Assembly: GCA_949775045.1 (NCBI GenBank)
Contig: OX459099.1
Coordinates: 17,840,741-17,904,740, forward strand
From: Metridium senile
Taxonomy: Eukaryota > Cnidaria > Anthozoa > Actiniaria > Metridiidae
Length of the DNA: 64,000 bases
Direction of reading: 5' to 3'
The first letter of the stretch is position 1, and each line of letters begins with the position of its first letter. Positions 49,501 to 61,224 of the stretch are shown one piece after another. Both the position numbers and the translations under genes were made by a program. The notes below the pieces were generated by a model. It did not search any database, had not been told where the DNA came from, and saw only the letters and a program-made list of their open reading frames with translations.

Positions 49501-51894
49501 TGATTGGCTGTCAGACTAACTGATTGGCTGTCAGACTAACTGATTGGCTGTCAGACTAACTGATTGGCTGTCAGACTAACTGATTGGCTGTCAGACTAAC
49601 TGATTGGCTGTCAGACTAACTGATTGGCTGTCAGACTAACTGGCTGATTGACTGACTGTCGACTGACTGACGGATAGACCAACGGCCTGTCGACTGAATG
49701 ACTGACTTACGGATGAATGGACTGAATGTCGACTAACTGACAGACGGACGGAATGACTGTTGACTAACTGACTGGCGGACGAACTGTCGAGTGACTGACT
49801 TACGGACGGACTGACGGACGGACGGACGGATAGACGGACGGACGGACGGACTGACTGTCGACTGACGGACGGACTGACTAATGGACTAATTGACATGCTG
49901 GCAGTAACATATTGTTGACTGACTGATTCCCAACAATTCACTAACTAAGCAGTAAGTAACAAACCGTTGTCATGACAATTAAGCATATAACTACTGTTTG
50001 AGGCACATTTTTCTGTATCACTGAATATATTTTGCGCAGTAAATATCAAAATAATTAGTTGACAAACGGACACCGGGGTATCATATATTAAGTGCATTAA
50101 TTCGTTTGCTCATTCAAATTTAATTGTGATAAAAAATGAATAATGTGATCATTGATATCTCTCAACAGATCCGTACTGTCAAAGCGAGGAAAACTGTCAA
50201 CATCTACTTGATAAACCCACTGAAAATACGCCCATTGAAAGAGAGCCCCATACGACTATACCGGTAGTAACTAGTCCGGTTTGTAATACAACTAAACGAA
50301 TACCAACTACTTCCAATGAGACCGTCCCACCAGGTATATTTGATAGAAAATATAAATAGAAACTAGCGAGTAAACTAGTATAGGCTGCGTCGGTGTTTGA
50401 TATAAACAATAGGTAATATAATGAAATTTTTAACACCGTAAAAAATGTATTCGATCGTTAGCCCTTCGTCGGAGTCTCTCCGAAGGGCTAAAGCTCGAAA
50501 TGTCAGTAAAATTAAGTCAACATTTTTTACGGTGTTACAAATTTCATTATAACACCTATATATTTGATAGACATTTCTAAAAAAGTCTAACCACATTGTT
50601 TATTTCAAAAAAAAGGCAGCTCTTCATCAGACAGCTGCCAAATTTATTAATAATAATAATGTTTAATAGAAAACAAATCTCGCAGCCCAAAGGCTGAATT
50701 ACATTTGTAAGATTCAAAATTAAAATTATGTACATTTGTATCAATAGATAATATAATATAAATATAATATATATAAGAAGTCATACAAAAATATAAAAAG
50801 CTATACATGATAACCATATAATCTATACATTATATAGAACATTGTCCGATAAAGACGCTTAGGCTAACTTAGATGATTTAATTACAAAAGAGTTCTCATA
50901 GCGATTTGTCTTGTCTTGTCATTCTTATACTGGCACTGAAGAAATCGGTGCATGTGGTTTGTAAAAAAAAATAGAAATTAAGTTATGAGTTCCGAGTTGG
51001 GAGTGTGCTTAGCTTTTTGTATTTAATAGACTTGTATTTAATAATCTCTCGTTGATCAACCTCAGCCTCGATAGCGTGTAATGTATTCTTTAGAATTCGA
51101 CTACAGCCAGTGGATTTTTATAGTTTTGCACTTGTTTGATCAGGTGTACATTCCTTAAATTACCGCGAGCTGTAGTCAAATTCTAAAGAACATATTATAC
51201 GCTATCGAGGCTGAGGTTGATCGACGAGAACGGTGAACAATTGAAGATTTGGCCGATACATTGTAAGAAATCATAAACGTTCTGCTACATCTTGATAGAA
51301 TAAGAGGACGTATCGAAGATATGTTTATTGCTCTGTTGCAATCTCAACCTGTTAAAAAAAAGAAAAAAATCTCGCGCGCTAATCAAAGTCTTTTGTCACT
51401 TCTCACCTACAATGGTAATGACATTGTTTTCAAGCCGGATTGCATACGGTATTTCTGATCATGATACGAAGTTCTGCTACATCTAGAGAGAATTAGGGGC
51501 TGTTTATATGGAAGCGAGTTGTCCCAGCTTTCAAGGGTGAGGCTGTTCGATTAGAACGCACTGTGAAAAGGTCTAATAATCTGACAAAGCAAACTCTAAA
51601 TCAAATCATAAGTGTTCATTATTTCGTTATTGTTTTGCAGATAGCGGTCATTATTGCGGATCTGTTGAGGTGTTCTACAAACTGGGGATAAGCCTTCTGC
51701 TTCTAATATGTGTAGTCTTCATCTTAACCACGATATTCCTGTCAATTCGTTATTATCGATTCAGTAAAATCCATTCGGATTGCAGTAAGAAATACTCCGT
51801 ACAATTGTCTCCTACAAGCAATGGCTCTACGAATGTCGACAATGACTCAAGTGGGTTACTCAGTACCATAAAAGAGACAAACAAAACCGTCTAG
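46469..51894 (+). CDS. Ephrin-B-like transmembrane ligand, complete, five exons
   Basis: Exons 46469-46563, 48456-48754, 49043-49144, 50169-50333 and 51641-51894 give 304 codons plus TAG. Seen: signal peptide 1-18 (MSLSRLLLFLALCLVG), then an ephrin receptor-binding domain about 20-163 with IIWSPDNPIF, cysteines 40, 51, 85, 97, 149 and 161, LLKKCDTPL, SGGLEFKFGKTYYI, ATSNGT and KEGGHCKTNSMK. A Thr/Pro-rich stalk (166-230), one membrane helix (about 235-256, LGISLLLLICVVFILTTIFL) and a ~48-residue cytoplasmic tail follow. Known: ephrins bind Eph receptor tyrosine kinases for contact-dependent repulsion and patterning; B-types span the membrane and signal in reverse. Odd: the tail ends NKTV, not the usual YYKV-type PDZ ligand. 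Paralogue exon at 63577. Confidence 0.93.
46564..48455. other. Ephrin intron 1
   Basis: AT-rich. Holds a fragment of the ACACCTATTTCAAA MITE family (47497-47700) and an ATAAATAAATA run at 47699. A PLE-like or LINE-like stretch with short frames is near 47740-48420 but no family is recognisable. Confidence 0.5.
48456..48754 (+). CDS. Ephrin exon 2: core receptor-binding domain
   Basis: 299 nt between ACTTTTTTCAG and ATGG|GTAAGA. Most of the ephrin fold, ending GLEFKFGKTYYIM. Confidence 0.95.
49043..49144 (+). CDS. Ephrin exon 3: end of receptor-binding domain
   Basis: 102 nt. ATSNGTQDSLSNKEGGHCKT then NSMKLQFYVCKDNN. Donor AATG|GTGAGT. Followed by the 20-bp tandem array. Confidence 0.93.
49192..49640. 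repeat. 20-bp tandem array with a CCAAT-box core (ephrin intron 3)
   Basis: About 22 units of CTGATTGGCTGTCAGACTAA with A/T variants. Each unit carries GATTGGCTG, the reverse complement of a CCAAT box. Confidence 0.92.
49641..49880. repeat. Degenerate GACT/GACG tetranucleotide tract
   Basis: Runs of GGACGGAC and GACTGACTG directly downstream of the 20-bp array. Confidence 0.85.
50169..50333 (+). CDS. Ephrin exon 4: extracellular stalk
   Basis: 165 nt. DPYCQSEENCQHLLDKP, then Thr/Pro/Asn-rich linker with possible N-glycosylation sites (CNTT, SNET). Acceptor CTCAACAG, donor CCAG|GTATAT. Confidence 0.85.
50345..50560. repeat. GAAACGTC-family palindrome in ephrin intron 4
   Basis: Inverted repeat with AAACTAGCGAGTAAACTAGT, ACCGACGCAGCC (reverse) and AGGGCTAAAGCTCGAAATGT. 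The ribozyme-like core is mutated in both arms. It begins 12 bp after exon 4. Confidence 0.7.
51045..51237. mobile_element. MITE family with CAACCTCAGCC ends, copy 4
   Basis: Complete: TCGTTGATCAACCTCAGCC to GGCTGAGGTTGATCGACGAG with internal TAGTCAAATTCTAAAG. Confidence 0.8.
51641..51894 (+). CDS. Ephrin exon 5: transmembrane helix and cytoplasmic tail
   Basis: 254 nt from GTTTTGCAG to TAG. Helix then RYYRFSKIHSDCSKKYSVQL and an acidic/Ser-rich end. Tyr residues (RYYR, KKYSV) could be phosphorylation sites, by analogy with ephrin-B tails. Confidence 0.88.
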
Positions 51895-51950
51895 TAACCT
51901 TCAAAGACCTATTACAGTGCGAATACCCAAACCGCTGAATCGCCTTAGCC

Positions 51951-52066
51951 TGCGATGCCGGCGGTCTGCGGGGTTGCGAGGAAGAGAGAAGGAAAGGTCT
52001 TTTCCTTTTTACTCTCCCCTTTTCTTCTCTCGCTAATCACGCAGACCGCCGTCAACGCAGGCTACA
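51951..52066. mobile_element. Short MITE just 3' of ephrin stop
   Basis: TAGCCTGCGATGCCGGCGGT and inverted CCGTCAACGCAGGCTA with a pyrimidine-rich centre. May lie in the 3' UTR. Confidence 0.65.
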
Positions 52067-52163
52067 TCCAAGCAGATTACAATATTTAGGCCTAGTTCAG
52101 TCAAACGTCCCACCTCACATGTGTCGAATGTAACTCAAATGAGCAAAATCTTTTCTTGGATTG

Positions 52164-52301
52164 CAACCATTCCCTGGAGAGTGAATTGAACATAAGAGAC
52201 GGCAGCCATGCATGCCGGTGCATGGTCTTGACAAAAGAAAACCATCACCGTGACTGGTGGTGCTTTTGTTCAATTCGCTCTCCTGGGAATGGTTGAAAAA
52301 C
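52164..52301. mobile_element. Short MITE (CAACCATTCCCTGGAGAG ends)
   Basis: CAACCATTCCCTGGAGAGTG against its complement ending GGGAATGGTTG; both followed by GAATTGAACA. Confidence 0.7.
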
Positions 52302-52312
52302 AAGTATAGTTC

Positions 52313-52456
52313 TTTTCACAGTTCCACGTATAATAGTTCCAAGTCGAGGTTCGAGTTAATGCGAATAACAAAACTATAATTTATCATGCGCAGCAACGCG
52401 AACCTCGACTTGGAACAATTATTCGTGGTCACTAAGGCGGAACTGTGAAAAAGACT
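52313..52456. mobile_element. Short MITE (TTTTCACAGTTCC ends)
   Basis: Outer TTTTCACAGTTCC/GGAACTGTGAAAA and inner TTCCAAGTCGAGGTTCG / CGAACCTCGACTTGGAA. Confidence 0.7.
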
Positions 52457-52469
52457 ATTGCTTGACTGA

Positions 52470-52662
52470 GACCCCGTCTACGCGGATCCGGATACTTTTG
52501 AAACCGCATACTTTTTTGATGCGAATCGGCCTATCGTCCACACGAATCCAGTGAATCCGGTCACCGAAACCGCGTACTTTTACTTGAATCCTCCGGATAT
52601 TCGTGTGGACGCAAATATTTCTATGCGGTTTCATCCGGATCGGATTCGTGTAGACGAGGCCT
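52470..52662. mobile_element. MITE (CCGTCTACGCGGATCCGGAT end), copy 2
   Basis: Close relative of 22138-22340, about 190 bp. Confidence 0.78.
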
Positions 52663-53201
52663 GAATTCATTTGCATTACATTCAGCACACGTGAGATGCG
52701 ACATTTGAACTAGGCCTTAGTTCAATGTTTTTACCTGCACATCTATCTAAGTTAATCGAAATAAATACTACGATATGATTGGTTATAAAACAAACCTATT
52801 GTTTAAATATTCAGTCTGATTGGTTAAATTTAGATGAAAGTGGTCCCGGTTTGCGTATACGCACTGTAATAAAGCGTATGGACATCAACGGAAGGTTAGT
52901 ACTTCTACTATAGGAGCGCAATGGATCATGGGTGATGTTCATGTTGATCAAAGATAGCCAAAGGGAATAACAAAAAAGATATTCTCGCTTACGTGGTTTT
53001 ATGCAATTGTAAATCGATCATTTACGGAAGAAACGTCCACTAAAGATGGACGCGATGGATCATGGGTAACTATTTCTGTTGGCAACCCAAGATAATTGAA
53101 AAAGAAGCACTCCTAGCTGGCTTGATACAAATATGGATCGTTCATTCACCGGGAAAAAACCTCTGCTAAACAAGCAATGAATCTTAATTGGGTAACTAAT
53201 C

Positions 53202-53455
53202 ATCCAGCATGTCAAGTCGCCGGCAATGAATCTTGTGTAATAATCATCCAGCATGTCAAGTAGCATGCAGGCAATGAATCTTGGGTAATAATCATCCAGA
53301 ATGTCAAGTCGACGGCAATGGATCTTGGGTAATAACCATCCAGAATGTTAAGTCGCCGGCAATGAATCTTGGATAAAAATTAACCAGCATGTAAAGTCGC
53401 AGGCAATGGATCTTGGGTAATAATCTTCCAGAATATCAAGTCGCATGTAAATAGC
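53202..53455. repeat. 44-bp tandem repeat, about six units
   Basis: Units share ATCATCCAG.ATGTCAAGTC and GGCAATGAATCTTGGGTAAT. Confidence 0.85.
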
Positions 53456-53947
53456 TACTATGAATACAAAAACATTAGATGACGTCACACTATCTATGAC
53501 GTTCAAACATGCATTAATTAAAAATCGTTTATTAACGCAAAAATATTTTCTGAGCGCGCTAAGGATCATGGACAGTAATAAAGCTATCTTGGTAATGGAG
53601 CTATCTTAGTAATGGGGTCACTGTCAGTGACGTACGTATAGGGATCCACAACATCGCTCAATGACGCTAGAAGGTGCGCAATGGATAGTGGGTAATTGAT
53701 AAAAGTAGCTGAGAGTATGGCTTCATTCATAAGCTAAAGATCTATTCATTAAGGCAAACATATACATTACGTATTTAAAACAATTCACAATGTTTAATGA
53801 TTTTTTATAGACAAGTACATATATAGAACTGATTTGATCACTCAAAAAAAACCTTACAATTTGGTTATTATAATTAACAGAAAAAAAACAGGAAACGTTC
53901 CGCGAAAGCACATGTACATTTATTTTTCATGATCGCTTCCTTGTTTA

Positions 53948-53999
53948 GTATTGGGCTCCCTGTGTCCCTGAGTTGGAAAGTACACAGGGAGCCCGACAC
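53948..53999. repeat. Short inverted repeat (GGGCTCCCTGTGT)
   Basis: TATTGGGCTCCCTGTGT and ACACAGGGAGCCCGACA face each other around 18 nt. The GGGAGCCC end resembles the 19487-21424 transposon terminus. Confidence 0.6.
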
Positions 54000-54520
54000 T
54001 AAAGCGGCTGTGAGGGAGACTATCAGTTTACTACTAGTGCCAGAATGTCTTACAACTTTCCTTTATCACTCAGATTTGTAATCCCTCTTGTAAATAGTTG
54101 AACATTTGACACTAATTAATTCACAAAATAAAATAGGCAAAGTATTCTGATGTTAGTAGTATATATGATGCTATAATGCAAATAATAGAACAAGAAAATG
54201 TTGATAAAAACAAGAGAAAGCAAAACAACAACATGATTGTAAATAATATTTTGAAAATAGCTTGTGTTTCTGTTCTTTGCTGTTTTTTTTTTTGGTTGGA
54301 CCATCTTTAATACATGTATACACTGGAGATCGTCCAAGTAGTCGGAACATGTACCGAAAAACTGTAGAAAACATTTCCGAAGAAATGACTATGATGCATT
54401 TTAATGATTCCTGGCTGTTGTAGTATGAACTATATATTTCAAAAACTACTGTCTTGGCCGAAGCTAGCTATAGTTACTATTCCAAGGCTACAAAGTATGT
54501 CGATGTTTTTCCCTATTATT

Positions 54521-54811
54521 AGGGAACTTTAGATTTGACAACGAGTACGAGATTGAGTACGAGTACAAGTTTTGAAATTGGCCTTCTGTGTGTTGTTGAT
54601 GATGAATTGTAGTCCTGTGTATAGATTGAGATACCCTGGGTTCCAGAGGCTCTAGAGGGGATTGGGGCGAGACTGAGACTTGAGACACCAAATGTATAAA
54701 AACAAGAAGTGGGATGTAATTCAGTATCAACAACACACAAGGCCAATTTTAAAACTTGTACTCGTACCGGCTCAATCTCGTACTCGTTGTCAAATCTAAA
54801 GTTCCCTATTA
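54521..54811. mobile_element. Palindromic MITE (TAGGGAACTTTAGATTTGAC ends)
   Basis: Arms of about 65 bp carrying CAACGAGTACGAGATTGAG and GTACGAGTACAAGTTTTGAA. TATTA-like flanks at both ends. Confidence 0.8.
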
Positions 54812-55486
54812 ACTCATTTAGTTCAGTATGTGTTTGTGTTATGGCAAGGTGTTGCGATGGTATAGATTTTGAACCGAATATTGCGGAAACAAATCTATAG
54901 AAGGCGATTTTTACTATGACGTCATTTTACTACCAGTACCAGAATGCTTTACAAATTTCCTTTCTTATATTCAGATTTGCATTTGTTGGTTGGCAGAGCA
55001 TGCTGGTATTTTTAGTATATGACGTAATAATACAAATGGCCTCAGTCACGAGGAAATTACCGACGGCCTTGGAATGTTGACTTTAACTTCCGCTTAGTCT
55101 GCGTGGCGGCCCCAAGTGGAGGGGGCCTGGGGAGTGAGGCAGACAAGCTAGCTTTGGCTGCGACAATGATTTTTGAAAGAGTTGTATTTATTAAATTGTA
55201 TTGGTCCTATTGTTTTGTACATAATCAGCGATTATTTAAAATAAAGGTATTCTAAATTATTATGTGTGTACACCAAATATCAATTAAAAAAACATCGCAA
55301 CATCAAGCCAAGACCGAAATCAATGCTGATTTTGCCCTGCTATTGTATTAAGATCAGACTTGTTATCAACATAATTGATTGCAATACAATTGCAAAAAAT
55401 AAATTAAATAAATAATAAATTATAAATTAAACGTACTTGAACAAAAATGATTTTGTTATTAGTTTTTTTTTATTAAAACAAGTCTG

Positions 55487-56397
55487 ATGTCAATACATTT
55501 CTGGCACAAAACCAGCATTCATTGCGGTCGTCTTGGCTTGATGCTTAAACCGGGACCAGGCCTGGTTGGTAACTATAAATACAAGCGAATACAAACGCGA
55601 ACGATACTCTGCTGCCCATGCGCAGGCTACCATATGATGATGCAAACCGAACTGGGATTCCTGTGCATGGTGTTGTGTAACGCAGGTAACCCGCCCGATA
55701 CATCAAATCTTGACCTTCACCGCGCCTGTTATCAGTGAGTTTCCGTTTTTAGCGATATCATTGCAAGCGTACTTGTGTTTTTCGACCTTTTATCAAAACT
55801 AAACAGTACAACAATTATGTTACACTAGAAACAAGATCTCAATCAGTTGACAGTTTGAGCCAAATTAATAAAGTTAGGACTGATATAAAACAGGGCCAGT
55901 TCTACGAAGCCTGGATAAAGTTATCCACTGAAGAATTATCCAGTGCAGAATTTGTATTGGTTTTATCCGTTGGATAGGGATAACGATTTATCCGGTGGAT
56001 AGCGCTATTCAGGCTTCATACAACTGGCGCCATGCAGAGCTATTCTAACGAAGGGATAAAACTTCATTTCATATAGATACGGAGATTTACCATAATAATG
56101 GAAATCCTGATTTCACCTGTGTAAAAGAAATAGAAAACGCGTACACGCGCAAAATACTCATTCATCAACATGCCAACGCGCGTGCTGTCTGCTCTCCTAA
56201 AGCACGCGCCTCAACCAATCAGCTGATGCGAGATTTCTTATAGTTATTTGATAAAGTATACCAATATATCACCAAACTTCAAGCATACCCCCTTTTGGAA
56301 TAGCTGACTGAGTATTAAAATGACGCTTTAATTCTACAGGCCTTACAGTTCTTTCAGTGACGGCCAAGTGTCGCAACTGGACATACGAGTCCTCTAA
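55487..56397 (+). CDS. Weak two-exon candidate, unknown product
   Basis: A frame at 55487-55734 (MSIHFWHKTSIHCGRLGLM ... LGFLCMVLCNAGNPP ... LHRACYQ) ends at TATCA|GTGAGT. It joins in phase to an exon at 56340-56397 after AATTCTACAG (PYSSFSDGQVSQLDIRVL, stop TAA). A second good donor (GCAG|GTAACC) lies inside the first exon at 55686. GC content is above its surroundings. No domain recognised; a MITE sits in the intron. Could be chance or TE-derived. Confidence 0.22.
55893..56032. mobile_element. MITE related to 1827-1999
   Basis: GGGCCAGTTCTACGAAGCCTG and GGCTTCATACAACTGGCGCC with TTATCC motifs inside. Confidence 0.65.
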
Positions 56398-56399
56398 TA

Positions 56400-58714
56400 T
56401 ATGGCATCAAAATTCCGCGCGCTTTAATTGGTTGCTGACACATAATGCCGGACCGGGCAAGATGCTTTGAGTTTAAAAATTGACGCTAAAATACCATATA
56501 ATAAATAACTTATTAACCTCGTCCATTCGGTCATTGCAGGGAAATCTCAGACTTCGGTATTGATGTATTATACGACAAGACCGCAGTCTGACCGAACTTA
56601 TATTAATAAGTAGTATATATATACTAGCGTGCGTTGCGGCTCTTTGGGATTGGGGACGAGGAGGGGATTGGGCAGAGAGGGGAGGGGACAATATATACTT
56701 ACGGGCAAAGTCAGTCTTTAAAGTGACCCTACTAATTAAGACCCTAGCCATATTTTGAAAATCTATTCTTCACCCAGATTTTGATAGGACAGTATAATTT
56801 TACCAGTGATGAATGAGCCATTTCTGAATTATAAGGACTAATTGAAGAGCCGAGATTTGAAACTGACATCATCAATATGACATCATCAGGGTGATTAATT
56901 ATACATACATATATCAGTAAACAGGCTAACACAAATTGCAGTTAATTGTTCATGTTTAAAGGATATTCCTCAGTTGTCTCTATGACTAGAGGGGATTGTT
57001 TCCCTTTTTTCAAACGCGCCTTTCGTAGATTAGATATTACATTCTAGAATATCACCCAGATGACGTCAAATAATTTATGATCCAAATCTTCAAAGCCTTA
57101 TAACTCATGAATGGCTTATCCATTACCATTTCAATTGAAATATGGTTCTAATTATTAGGGTCACTTTCCAAGCATACATCGTTTAGTAATTATCAAAAGC
57201 ACCAGTCATTTCTAATAGAAATCTTCAAACTCTTTTCAACATTTATTATAAGATCTAGAACTTCAGAACTTACTCGAACTTAATTTATTAACACAACGAC
57301 ACTGATATAATGTGCTAAATTAATTGCAATTGTACAATAATGTTTATTAATATAATGATGAATGAACTAATGCATATGGGTGAGCGTCGTGTTTACAAGT
57401 GTTGGTATTGTGATGCTAATTTGCCAACCATTTTCACAATAGATTTCTAAATTTTCTTTGTTCTAATTTTATAACAATGGTTGGTTGGCAAAATAACAAA
57501 ATACGTCACGGTACGTTCACCTATGAGGATGAATTCCCGTCAATAACATCACTTTAGGCTAATTAACCCGGAACGAACATGCGTCCACAGATCTTTATCA
57601 GCTAAAGTCTCAGTGCGATAACGGAGACGGTCAGGAAGAACTGGTTAAAAGTAATGACTTTTCACAATGATACAATTTAACAGTTAGGGATTTAATGAGT
57701 CGTCTTTCCCGCCACAGATCTTATCGTCGTTTATGTAAGAAACTAGTACGTGAGTCTTTACCTAACAAAGGAGCGGGCAAGTGGTTAGCCTCATTTTTTT
57801 CAAATTTAACAATTACGAATGATGAAACTATTATCTCTAGAACAATATTGCATGGAAATTGACCTTTGTAAAGGACCCGGGGGTCCTCATTCTCTCTCGG
57901 CCAAAACAGCAAGAAAAAAGTGCATGAAACAAATAAAACAAATAGTATTATAAAGCATACTAAAGTTCTATTAGCTTAATACACCATAGAAAACAAACAA
58001 GAACTTGAGTATCCCCGCGCGCAAACTTGCATTGATTGAAAGAAAGCGAGTTCAAAATCAAGTTTTGGCACGGAGAGAATAAAGAAGTATGCTCGTCCGT
58101 ACCGTATATTATTCTCATTCGGCCAAACCTTGCATTAACTTCATTGCCAGGGTCTTCTTTCTCGCCTTTTTACAAAATGGCGGCAGCGCTTGAAGCGAAG
58201 GAAAGTATCACTTGCAATGCTTTGTTGAAACTGTTCTCCAGCAGCTAAATCTTTGACAGCTTTTACAGACTTTATGATTAAAACAACTTGCAGACTTGAA
58301 TATTATACATTCACAGAAAGACCTTTACCATTTTATAACCATTTAGATCACTATTTTGGTCGCCGCCATTTTGTTTCGAAAACCACGTGATTAAATGCTC
58401 CAAAAATCTTGGAGTATTTTCTGGTCATGTGACCAGTCTTTACCAGGGTCTTCCCTTCGAGCGCCGCCATTTTGGAAAAAATGTGAGAGGAATGTGAGTA
58501 CCTGTGTTTTTAAATAACAGTGAATACAGACTGTTTTGCAGTCTGGCAAACCTTAAGGTATTTTTAACTGTCTAATTTTAATTTAAAAACTTTAAAAAGT
58601 TTAAAAAGTTAAAAAAAAAAAAAAAAGTAAACTTTAAAAAGTTGTTCGTACACTGAAACGCTGCAGGGAATGGCAAAATAGGCGTGCCCTAAAGGGACTA
58701 TTTTAGACGTTGTC
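56400..58714. other. Intergenic, no gene seen
   Basis: Holds a TE stretch (56405-56620, with CATTGCAGGGAAATCTCAGA) and AT-rich DNA. Three GCCGCCATTTTG/CAAAATGGCGGC motifs (58175, 58363, 58466) resemble YY1 sites. One ATG at 58179 opens a 23-codon frame only. Confidence 0.45.
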
Positions 58715-59590
58715 AAAACCCACTTGGGTAGCAGTGGTTTTCACCAGACCATTATCGTATGACTATCGTATACACTGAAAAAGAAGTACAATAAAAAGTA
58801 CAAGGATATGTGTGTCCACAAGAGAAGCAATAGTAAATACGGTACAGTAGTCATAGTCAAATAGAACATAGTCAAAACCCACTTGGTTTGTAGCAGTGGT
58901 TATCAACAGATCATAATCGTATGACTAAAAGCCTTTGTACAATCTAAGGATAGGTGTAACCTCATAGTCGAATAGGGCATCGTCAAATGAAAACCAACTT
59001 GTTACTCAGCAGTGGTTATCAACAGATCATTATCGTATGACTAAAAGCCTTCGTACAATCTTAGGATAGGCCTGTCCACAAGAGTAACAATACGAAATAC
59101 GCACCCGTATAGTGGTCATAGTTAAATTAGAAATAGTCAAACCCAACTTGTTATATAGCAGCGGTTTACACCAGATCATTATCGTATGACTAAAAGCCTT
59201 CGTACAATCTTAGAATAGGCCTGTCCACAAGAGTGACAATACAAAATACGCACCCGTATAGTGGTCATAGTTAAATTAGAAAATCAAAACCAACTTGTTA
59301 TATAGCAGCGGTTTACACCAGATCATTATCGTATTACTAAAAGCCTTCGTACAAAAAGAAGTACAATCTATGGATAGGTGCGTCCACAAGAGTAGCAACA
59401 CCAATTACGCACCCGTAGTCATAGACAAATTAGCCGTAGTCAAGCCCACTTTTTATGTAGCAGTGGTTTACACCAGATCCTTATCACATCACTAAAAGCC
59501 TTCATACAAAAAGAAGTATAATCTATGGATAGGTGTGTCAACAAGCAATAGTAAATACGCACCCATACAGTGTCACCAGATCCTTATCTT
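58715..59590. repeat. ~130-150-bp tandem repeat, about seven units
   Basis: Units share CAGATCATTATCGTATGACT, AAAAGCCTTCGTACAATCT, TGTCCACAAGAGTA and AAATACGCACCCGTATAG. Confidence 0.85.
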
Positions 59591-60313
59591 ACCGCGGAGT
59601 TCGTACCATGAGCGAGGGTGTGCTATGTTCCGTTATATTGTAAAGTTTGCCCATTCACAAGCCCACAATTAGTAATGTTTAGCTTGAGATAGCTATCAGT
59701 AAAAAGCACAATAGAGCCTAGGGCTGGACAGTTTTGTGTCAAGGGTGGGGTCGGAGGGGAGATATACAGTACATTTTTGCCTTTGAAATGTTTTTAACGA
59801 TATAGATAGCCTTGAATTATCTTAATGTTCACTGCCCAGAAAAATGCTTTAATACTGCTTTAGGAACGTAACGATCATGATTGTTACTGTAAAAAAAAAA
59901 TTCTGCTTTAATTTATGCAGGTGTCACTAAAGAAAATTAACTTAATATTTGGTAAGTATATACTAAATTAAGAATATATTAAATTGTTAAGCAAGACAAA
60001 TTGTTTGGTGCGTACTTTGCGAGAAAACTGGAGACGAATGACAAGATTCAAAACTGAAATATGTTTGACCATTCCAACTTTAGCGTAGTCGATAACTTCA
60101 TTTGCTAATTGTCGTCTATCGTCGGAAGTGACGTAATACGGTTCGACCGTCGACTGTATATTGTACGTGAGATAGGGGGCTTACTAGCCAGACTAACCAA
60201 AAAACTATCCGGCTGCGGTGCCCTGGCAGCGGTAAGAAAGGAACTGACTCTTAGTTAAGCCTGTCTTTTCAGGAAACAAACCTCCCTCCCATTATATAAC
60301 ACACATAACAGCG

Positions 60314-60969
60314 ATGTCTCGACGAGACGACAAAAACATTTTAGTGCTTTATGGAATTTTGGCTTTGTTTCAGCAGATGGCACAGAAGAGGTCCCTAGCT
60401 ACTGGCATAACAGGCCATCGAGAAATTCTCAAGTTTTCTGAGTGTTTCCTACATAGACGATGTTTTGGCAATTCGTCACACAACTAAAATATGTGCGTTA
60501 AATCATGTTTATATAAATAAGACAATCATGGCTGACGCTAGTACGCATGCGTTTATTATCTTTATATATGCCGCTGTCCAGAGGACGAAAACGTCGAAAT
60601 GAATGTATGTATATGTAGAAAACTGGGCTTTTTTAGGTAATATATAGCTTATCATGGAGTAAATAGCATTTTCAAATACATATTAATAAAAAGGCAACAA
60701 ATTGTATTTTTTACAAGCTATTTTAAAAAAACACATGATATATATTATTACTGAGTTATATGTAACGCCTCTTTTTTCTTCTTTTTATACATATAATATG
60801 TTGTTATAGTTTTTGTGTGACAAAGGGCGAACCGAGTTGCCAATTGTATCGTCACAGGGTTGAAACACTAGACGATGTGAGGTCATCGACAAGCAGAGCC
60901 CTTCTCAATAATGACTACCATTATCAGAACTTCGAAATTCTATCAGAGTCTTTGTGCAATACATCATAA
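60314..60969 (+). CDS. Possible PAN/apple-like secreted protein, two exons
   Basis: An ATG at 60314 opens MSRRDDKNILVLYGILALFQ, then HREILKFSECFLHRRCFGN. A non-consensus donor (TTC|GTCACA, about 60476) would join in phase to 60810-60969 (after GTTGTTATAG), FCVTKGEPSCQLYRHR ... DYHYQNFEILSESLC, stop TAA. Spaced cysteines with CQLY followed by a YHYQNFEI-type end resemble PAN modules (adhesion domains common in anthozoans). The weak donor and short length make this tentative; it may be a decayed or 5'-incomplete gene. Confidence 0.3.
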
Positions 60970-61029
60970 TAGCACTGACATTCATCTGATACCGCAACAT
61001 TGTCGCTTGCTTTTGAACTCCGTTCACAG

Positions 61030-61224
61030 ATTACTTCTTACGAGATCAGACGTTACCAAGACGGGTTCGGGAAGCTAGTAAGAAGGGCAGAGGGACCAAC
61101 TCGATGGGGTCCTTCAACTCATGTGAAAAAGACCCTGAATTTCACGCAGGTTCAAATTGTTGGCATTGTTACCAAAGCTCTCGGTCGTAGCCATCCAAAT
61201 GGAATGTTTATCTCGAGCACATGA
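61030..61224 (+). CDS. Possible discoidin (F5/8 type C)-like exon or relic
   Basis: After TTCACAG, the frame reads ITSYEIRRYQDGFGKLVRR, then RWGPSTHVKKTLNFTQVQIV, GIVTKALGR, then TGA. The order SQITS ... W.P ... V.GIVT is reminiscent of the first half of a discoidin domain, but the sequence stops before the second half and has no clear donor. It follows the PAN-like exon by 60 bp, so the two may be pieces of one broken gene. Confidence 0.28.
   Translation: MTSYEIRRYQDGFGKLVRRAEGPTRWGPSTHVKKTLNFTQVQIVGIVTKALGRSHPNGMFISST

Noticed and set aside
60567..60595. Hammerhead ribozyme at GTCCAGAGGACGAAAACGTCG
   Set aside because: Stem II and AAAACGTC are present, but no CUGANGA-like 5' core precedes the hairpin.
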